In this document: positions 17,231 to 20,438 of the stretch, in pieces
How the letters are laid out: each line of letters opens with the position of its first letter
Position numbering within the stretch: position 1 is the stretch's first letter
Source: a virus
Length of the DNA: 20,438 nucleotides
Virus record (IMG/VR): IMGVR_UViG_3300025151_002957
Coordinates: 1 to 20,438 of that record
Strand: one strand, 5' to 3'
The notes under the pieces: model-generated
Seen by the model: only the letters and a program-made list of their open reading frames with translations
The model's database searches: none
Told to the model about the DNA's origin: nothing
Translations under genes and position numbers: made by a program

Positions 17231-18035
17231 TTGTGCAGTCTTAAATAAAAACACAGACTTATCACTAACTAGAGATATACAACCTGCTAATATTTTAGAT
17301 TTACAATCAGCTCAATTAGCTGAATTACCTCCTGCTAAAAGAAAACCAGTAATAGCAGTATATAGAGATAGCTTTCAAGATTTAACAGGGCAAAGAAAAA
17401 GTAATAGTAGCTTTGCTTTATTTAGTACAGCAGTCACACAAGCTCCTGAAGCATTACTTATCAGGGCTTTAAAACATGCTGCTAATGGTGAATTTTTTAG
17501 AGTTGTTGAACGAGTAGGTTTAGATAACCTTACTAAAGAACGACAACTAATACGGTCAACTAGAGAGAACTTTGAAGAGGACCAAAAACTTCAACCTTTG
17601 TTATTCGCAGGGTTGTTAATACAAGGTGGAGTTATTAACTACGATACCAATGTTCAATCTGGTGGTATGGGTGCTAGGTACTTAGGAATAGGTACAAGCA
17701 AACAATACCGAGAAGATGTAGTGACTATATCATTGCGATTAGTTTCTGTATCAACAGGAGAAGTGCTAGTAGAAACATTAGTTTCTAAAAGCATTGTCTC
17801 CACAAGTGTTTCTCAGGATGTTTTCCGTTTTATAGAAGCCGGTACTGAACTGGTAGAAATAGAAGGAGGCGTTGCTGAGAACGAGGTGGGTTCTATAGCT
17901 TTGCAAAAGGCAATAGAAACTGGAGTATTTAACTTAATAGAAATAGGAATAGAAAGAGGGTATTGGGAATATGAACAAATTGAAATTAATGAGCCTGATT
18001 GTGATGCTGACTGCATTGACAACATACGGGGCTGA
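17181..18035 (+). CDS. csgG: CsgG-family outer-membrane secretion lipoprotein
   Basis: CsgG forms the nonameric outer-membrane channel that exports curlin subunits. The 284-residue product has a lipoprotein signal with lipobox V-S-S-C18. Family motifs follow in order: IAVYRDSFQDLTGQRK, ALFSTAVTQAPEALLIRAL, VVERVGLDNLTKERQLIR, GGVINYDTNVQSGGMGARYLGIG, LRLVSVSTGEVL and AIETGVFNLIEIGIERGYW. Each matches E. coli CsgG closely. By eye, the constriction residue F56 of E. coli aligns with F81, while Y51 and N55 align with S76 and L80. The C-terminal tail carries C274 and C278. The start is fixed by the signal peptide, which lies wholly within the last 50 bases of csgF. No strong ribosome binding site is visible, so coupling to csgF translation is likely. 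Confidence 0.95.
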   Translation: MAIRLLYSFLLAILVSSCAVLNKNTDLSLTRDIQPANILDLQSAQLAELPPAKRKPVIAVYRDSFQDLTGQRKSNSSFALFSTAVTQAPEALLIRALKHAANGEFFRVVERVGLDNLTKERQLIRSTRENFEEDQKLQPLLFAGLLIQGGVINYDTNVQSGGMGARYLGIGTSKQYREDVVTISLRLVSVSTGEVLVETLVSKSIVSTSVSQDVFRFIEAGTELVEIEGGVAENEVGSIALQKAIETGVFNLIEIGIERGYWEYEQIEINEPDCDADCIDNIRG

Positions 18036-18687
18036 TAACGAAATATATGTTGACCAATCAGGTGCTACTGCTAATATAGATTTAGAACAACTTGGTTCTG
18101 GAAATATAATGGGTGGATTAAATTCTGTTGCAGGAACTTTAACTGCTTTAGATTTAGATGGATTAAATTTAACTCTAGATATTAATCAAATTGGAGATAG
18201 TAATAAATTTCTTGGAGATATACTAGGAGATAACATTACAGGTTTCTTTGAATTTGATGGAGACAGTAATACATTTACCATACAAGCAGACCCAACAAAT
18301 ACTTATGGTGTTGATAGTTCTAATTTAAATGTAGATGCTACAGGTAGTAGTAATACTTTTACACTAGATTTAGGTACAAGTGCTATGGCTAGTAATACAG
18401 ACTTAGACTGGATTATTAATGGAGATAGTAATACATTTGATTTTGATATAAACTATGATAGTGGTACTTCTTATGTTGATGTTGATGGAGATAGCAACAA
18501 TGTTACCTTTACAGGTAGTGGTTATGCTGGTGGTTATTTTTATTTAGACCAAACCGGTAATTCTAGAACTTTCAATATACAACAACTAAGTACATTAGAC
18601 AATGATTGGCTCAAGATACTTTCTACTGGCAATAATGGTACTGTCTGTGTTATCCAAAACGATGGTGGCACAACAGTCGGATGCTAG
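17971..18687 (+). CDS. Secreted curlin-like repeat protein, candidate cargo of the CsgG pore
   Basis: The 238-residue product has a signal peptide (MNKLKLMSLIVMLTALTTYG) likely cut after residue 20 or 21. The mature part is built from about seven strand-turn-strand units of the form phi-x-phi-x-x-x-G-x-[SG]-N-x-phi-x-phi, for example DINQIGDSNKF, FEFDGDSNTFTI, VDATGSSNTFTL, IINGDSNTFDF, VDVDGDSNNVTF and YLDQTGNSRTF. This follows the curlin pattern (S-x5-Q-x-G-x-G-N-x-A-x3-Q), but most of the glutamines are replaced by aspartate. Position directly after csgG supports secretion through that pore. The last unit carries the only two cysteines (C226, C238). The start overlaps csgG by 65 bases, with GAGGG at about 17956-17960. 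It may be an amyloid subunit, a nucleator or a non-amyloid beta-solenoid. Confidence 0.85.
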   Translation: MNKLKLMSLIVMLTALTTYGADNEIYVDQSGATANIDLEQLGSGNIMGGLNSVAGTLTALDLDGLNLTLDINQIGDSNKFLGDILGDNITGFFEFDGDSNTFTIQADPTNTYGVDSSNLNVDATGSSNTFTLDLGTSAMASNTDLDWIINGDSNTFDFDINYDSGTSYVDVDGDSNNVTFTGSGYAGGYFYLDQTGNSRTFNIQQLSTLDNDWLKILSTGNNGTVCVIQNDGGTTVGC

Positions 18688-19708
18688 TATTGGAAGCGTA
18701 ACAGAACTTAAAGGTACAGGCAGAGTTGTAAGGGATATACCTTATGATGCTGCCTTATCTTTTAGTATAGAAAGTTATGACAATGTCGAAACTTCTAATG
18801 GTAGGATAGGAATAACATTTTTAAACGACACTAGAGTTAGACTAACAGAACATTCACAATTAGTTATAGATGAATTTATCTATGACCCTGACCCATCTAA
18901 ATCTAAGATGGCTCTAGAATTTGCTAGTGGAACTGCAAGGTTTATTACTGGCAAGTTAAATAATATAAACAAAGAGAACATAGCTATCTCAACTCCGAGT
19001 GCTAATGTTTCAATTCGTGGTACAGATTTTACAATCACAGTCAATGAGATTGGAGAGTCTTTAATTATATTATTACCAAAAGCAGATGGTACTCCTAGTG
19101 GAGAAATATTAGTAGCAACAGCTATGGGAGAAGTAGTGCTTAACCAACCCTATCAAGCTACTACAGTTTCTATGTTTGAAACCGAACCTACTAAACCAGT
19201 TATATTAGATATTACTTTAGAGTTAATAGATAATATGTTAATTGTTAATCCACCACAGGAGAATGTAGATGTACAGGGAGAAGATGGAGGTAGCGTTTCT
19301 AATATTCTTGATGCTGACTTCCTTGACTTTGATGATTTAGAAGTAGACTATCTTGCAGAAGATGAGTTAGAGTTTACTGAACTTGATATAAATTATTTAG
19401 ATGTAAACTTTCTTGAAGACTTGTTAGACATTATACAAGATGTAAACGAACTTGACCAGACTGAAACAATATTAAAAGCTGACCTAGATTTAAAAGGAAC
19501 AGCTATGGGTTTTGATTCTAACACACAAATTAATACTTTTGCTACAGATAATATCATAACTTTCTTACGAACATTAGAAGATACCATAAGATTAGATTTA
19601 GATAAGACAGGCTCTTATACTGTTATCCTTGTACAAAATGGAAAGAGTACACAAATTATAGTAAATGGTGGAAGTTCTTCAACAATCACTATAAAACAGG
19701 GCGATTAG
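18602..19708 (+). CDS. Secreted FecR-domain protein with acidic pentameric leucine repeat
   Basis: The 368-residue product begins with a signal peptide (residues 1 to about 23 or 28). A FecR-type domain follows at about 30-145: GSVTELKGTGRVVRD, a hydrophobic strand with VETSNGRIGITFLNDTRVRL, and STPSANVSIRGTDFTI, all typical of stand-alone FecR domains. It lacks the cytoplasmic anti-sigma part and transmembrane anchor of FecR regulators. Residues 236-271 carry leucine at every fifth position, with D/E/N between, resembling an acidic pentapeptide repeat. The C terminus (SYTVILVQNGKSTQIIV..TITIKQ) is beta-rich. It overlaps the curlin-like gene by 86 bases and has no clear ribosome binding site. 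Being last in the cassette, it may be a second secreted cargo, a surface anchor or a periplasmic partner. Confidence 0.9.
   Translation: MIGSRYFLLAIMVLSVLSKTMVAQQSDASIGSVTELKGTGRVVRDIPYDAALSFSIESYDNVETSNGRIGITFLNDTRVRLTEHSQLVIDEFIYDPDPSKSKMALEFASGTARFITGKLNNINKENIAISTPSANVSIRGTDFTITVNEIGESLIILLPKADGTPSGEILVATAMGEVVLNQPYQATTVSMFETEPTKPVILDITLELIDNMLIVNPPQENVDVQGEDGGSVSNILDADFLDFDDLEVDYLAEDELEFTELDINYLDVNFLEDLLDIIQDVNELDQTETILKADLDLKGTAMGFDSNTQINTFATDNIITFLRTLEDTIRLDLDKTGSYTVILVQNGKSTQIIVNGGSSSTITIKQGD
19310..19414 (+). repeat. Pentameric acidic leucine repeat within the FecR-domain protein
   Basis: Leucines at residues 236, 241, 246, 251, 256, 261, 266 and 271 are spaced exactly five apart. 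The third position of each unit is mostly D or N, preceded by A, V, I or F, as in pentapeptide repeats (A-[DN]-L-x-x), which form a right-handed quadrilateral beta-helix. The aromatic or acidic residue at the usual central leucine position and the very high acidity are atypical. Confidence 0.6.
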
Positions 19709-19831
19709 AGAAAATTGACCTCACCAGATGCTCTGTATTGCATTTTCTGACCATACCTAATACGATAAGTATCGGAAGACCAATTATTCAACACAGAGCT
19801 TCTCCGTGCCTCTGAGAGGATTTAGCTATTT
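19709..19831. other. Convergent intergenic region, structured, no gene
   Basis: This is the only non-coding gap of note between the plus-strand unit and hsp20 on the other strand. It is visibly richer in G and C than the flanking genes. A 7-bp closing stem pairs 19730-19736 (GCTCTGT) with 19793-19799 (ACAGAGC). Inside it, ATTG 19737-19740 can pair with CAAT 19781-19784, and CGAT 19763-19766 with ATCG 19771-19774. I see no tRNA, no credible open frame longer than 10 codons and no att-like duplication. It may encode a small RNA or serve only for termination. Confidence 0.5.
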
Positions 19832-19833
19832 TT
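19799..19833 (+). terminator. Candidate intrinsic terminator of the plus-strand late unit
   Basis: A 6-bp stem pairs CTTCTC (19799-19804) with GAGAGG (19814-19819), with one G-T pair and a nine-base loop; CCTC/GAGG inside the same stretch is an alternative. It is followed by ATTTAGCTATTTTT, a U-rich but interrupted tail on the plus-strand transcript. The position, about 90 bases past the last plus-strand gene and at the end of the convergent hsp20, suits a terminator. The spacing to the U run is longer than usual, so confidence is limited. Confidence 0.4.
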
Positions 19834-20266
19834 AACCAGAAATCTTAATCTTTTTTGGTTTTTCGCTGTCTGGTATGTTTTTTTCTAGTATAATTTGTAG
19901 AATACCATCAGACATTGTAGCTTTTTTAACTTCCACATGTTCTGCAAGAGCAAACGATTTGTAAAACTCTTTAGTAGAAATACCCTTGTGAAGAAATTCT
20001 GCTCTCTGTATTCCTGTTTTGTCTTCATGACACACAGAAACTGTCAAAGTATTATCATCTAATTCAATATCAACATCAGATTTTTTAAATCCTGCTATTG
20101 CTATTCTAATAATATACTTATCATCAGTATCGCTGATTTCTTCCTTAAGAATATCATAAGGTGGATAGTTTGATGAAGGTATTGATGCTCTTTGTAATGT
20201 ACTAAAGATATCATCAAACCCTACCGAGAACGGGCTGAACTGCCCAAATGCTTTTATACTTGTCAT
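19832..20266 (-). CDS. Hsp20/IbpA-type small heat-shock protein
   Basis: Small heat-shock proteins are ATP-independent holdases that keep unfolding proteins soluble. The 144-residue product starts at the ATG at 20266-20264, fixed by AAAGGAG at 20272-20278 five bases upstream; a longer frame to 20314 has no such site. Family features in order are GFDDIF, YPPYDI, the alpha-crystallin domain from about 38 to 130 with YIIRIAIAGFKKSDVDIEL, FLHKGISTKEFYKSFALAEHVEV, DGILQIILEKNIP, and a C-terminal I-K-I motif. The match to E. coli IbpA (YPPYN, AVAGF, YLYQGI, LERVIP, KKPRRIEI) is close. Phages of marine bacteria often carry hsp20. It is transcribed opposite to the late unit from its own promoter, so early or stress expression by host polymerase is likely. 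Confidence 0.95.
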   Translation of the reverse strand: MTSIKAFGQFSPFSVGFDDIFSTLQRASIPSSNYPPYDILKEEISDTDDKYIIRIAIAGFKKSDVDIELDDNTLTVSVCHEDKTGIQRAEFLHKGISTKEFYKSFALAEHVEVKKATMSDGILQIILEKNIPDSEKPKKIKISG

Positions 20267-20269
20267 ATT

Positions 20270-20290
20270 AACTCCTTTGTAAAGCAAGTT
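20270..20290 (-). promoter_or_regulatory. Candidate RNA thermometer hairpin masking the hsp20 ribosome binding site
   Basis: In the minus-strand leader, AACTTGCTT (20290-20282) can pair with AAGGAGTT (20277-20270) across the loop TACA. This gives AACT/AGTT, a T-G pair with a bulged G, and CTT/AAG. The 3' arm holds the core AAGGAG of the Shine-Dalgarno site, so the folded form hides it. A second hairpin lies just upstream (20294-20316, GAGTG-T-GC with GCACTC). Weak, bulged stems over the site in hsp20 leaders are the hallmark of ROSE and related thermometers. The fold was judged by eye without energy calculation. Confidence 0.45.
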
Positions 20291-20323
20291 AGTGAGTGCC
20301 GACCTTTCGCACACTCTTCTTAT

Positions 20324-20351
20324 ATTATAGTGATTATTCTAAATTTGTCAA
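20324..20351 (-). promoter_or_regulatory. Consensus sigma70-type promoter for hsp20
   Basis: On the minus strand, TTGACA (20351-20346) and TATAAT (20329-20324) are both perfect and separated by 16 bases. Transcription would start near 20317, leaving a leader of about 50 bases. The -35 box lies within the end of the upstream minus-strand gene. The perfect match suggests use by the host housekeeping polymerase. Confidence 0.8.
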
Positions 20352-20438
20352 GTCTATTGTATAAATTTTTATAGCTTTTGATTTACCTTTAACTTTAATA
20401 GGTTTTAACTTAACAAGTTTAATATCTGTTTGTAGTGC
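20334..20438 (-). CDS. 3' end of an unidentified minus-strand gene (possible class III nucleotidyl cyclase C terminus)
   Basis: An open frame enters from the right edge and ends at the TAA at 20336-20334, giving 34 C-terminal residues. The end reads LVKLKPIKVKGKSKAIKIYTIDL. The VKGKS-x-x-I-x-[IV]-Y pattern resembles the last strand of class III adenylate/guanylate cyclase domains (LKGKSEPVEVYEL type). With so little sequence this is only a hint; other folds can end this way. The gene is co-directional with hsp20, whose -35 box sits in its last codons. Confidence 0.6.
   Translation of the reverse strand, partial: ALQTDIKLVKLKPIKVKGKSKAIKIYTIDLTNLE

Noticed and set aside
16539-18025. Minus-strand open frames opposite the curli cassette
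   Set aside because: They have no family resemblance, and the plus-strand frames carry recognisable CsgF and CsgG motifs.
18602-19708. FecR protein as a sigma-factor regulator
   Set aside because: It has a signal peptide and no cytoplasmic anti-sigma domain or transmembrane anchor, and no sigma-factor gene is nearby.
19715-19741. Sigma70-type promoter TTGACC...TATTGC on the plus strand
   Set aside because: The spacing is only 15 bases, the -10 box is poor, and no plus-strand gene follows.
19709-19831. tRNA gene in the spacer
   Set aside because: There are stems but no T-loop consensus, no acceptor stem with the right spacing and no anticodon arm on either strand.
20267-20314. Extended N terminus of Hsp20 from the ATG at 20314
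   Set aside because: The extra 16 residues lie in the leader between promoter and ribosome binding site; the ATG at 20266 has an ideal AAAGGAG and gives the normal family N terminus.

Overview
The window is a stretch of an AT-rich, tightly packed double-stranded DNA phage genome, most likely a marine tailed phage. The evidence is a tail fibre with marine-type repeats and an S74 self-cleaving chaperone, a run of large virion or ejection proteins, holin-like membrane proteins and a small heat-shock protein. Gene order (membrane-active protein, helical protein, giant protein with a lysozyme-like domain) recalls the T7 gp14-gp15-gp16 ejection set, so a podovirus-like phage of an AT-rich Gram-negative marine bacterium (SAR11 or OM43 type) is my best guess. 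No terminase, portal, capsid or polymerase gene lies in the window, so this placement is inferred.

Layout. Bases 2-3325 hold the 3' part of a long tail-fibre gene (start outside the window). Bases 3327-9650 carry six genes: an 86-residue protein, a single-membrane-segment protein, a Q/N-rich 791-residue protein, a basic amphipathic 309-residue protein, a 198-residue protein and a helical 631-residue protein. Bases 9650-16003 encode a 2117-residue giant with a polyvalent-protein-type domain and a C-terminal lysozyme-like domain. Bases 16004-16731 encode a three-segment holin-like protein and a single-segment coiled-coil protein. Then comes the most unusual part, 16703-19708: csgF, csgG, a curlin-like repeat protein and a FecR-domain protein, that is, a curli-type (type VIII) secretion cassette. 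All these genes are on the plus strand, almost without gaps, and look like one late transcription unit.

The 123-base gap 19709-19831 is structured and probably holds the terminator of that unit. On the minus strand follow an Hsp20 gene (19832-20266), with its own consensus sigma70-type promoter and a 5' leader that can fold over the ribosome binding site, and the last 34 codons of another minus-strand gene.

Working model: the fibre and the large proteins build the host-recognition and DNA-ejection parts of the virion. The membrane proteins and the CsgG/CsgF pore act late at the envelope, with the curlin-like and FecR proteins as candidate cargo or pore partners. Hsp20 is transcribed separately, apparently by a housekeeping-type host RNA polymerase. 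The strongest novelty candidates are the curli cassette itself, the way each downstream signal peptide in it is encoded inside the end of the preceding gene, and the candidate RNA thermometer of hsp20.
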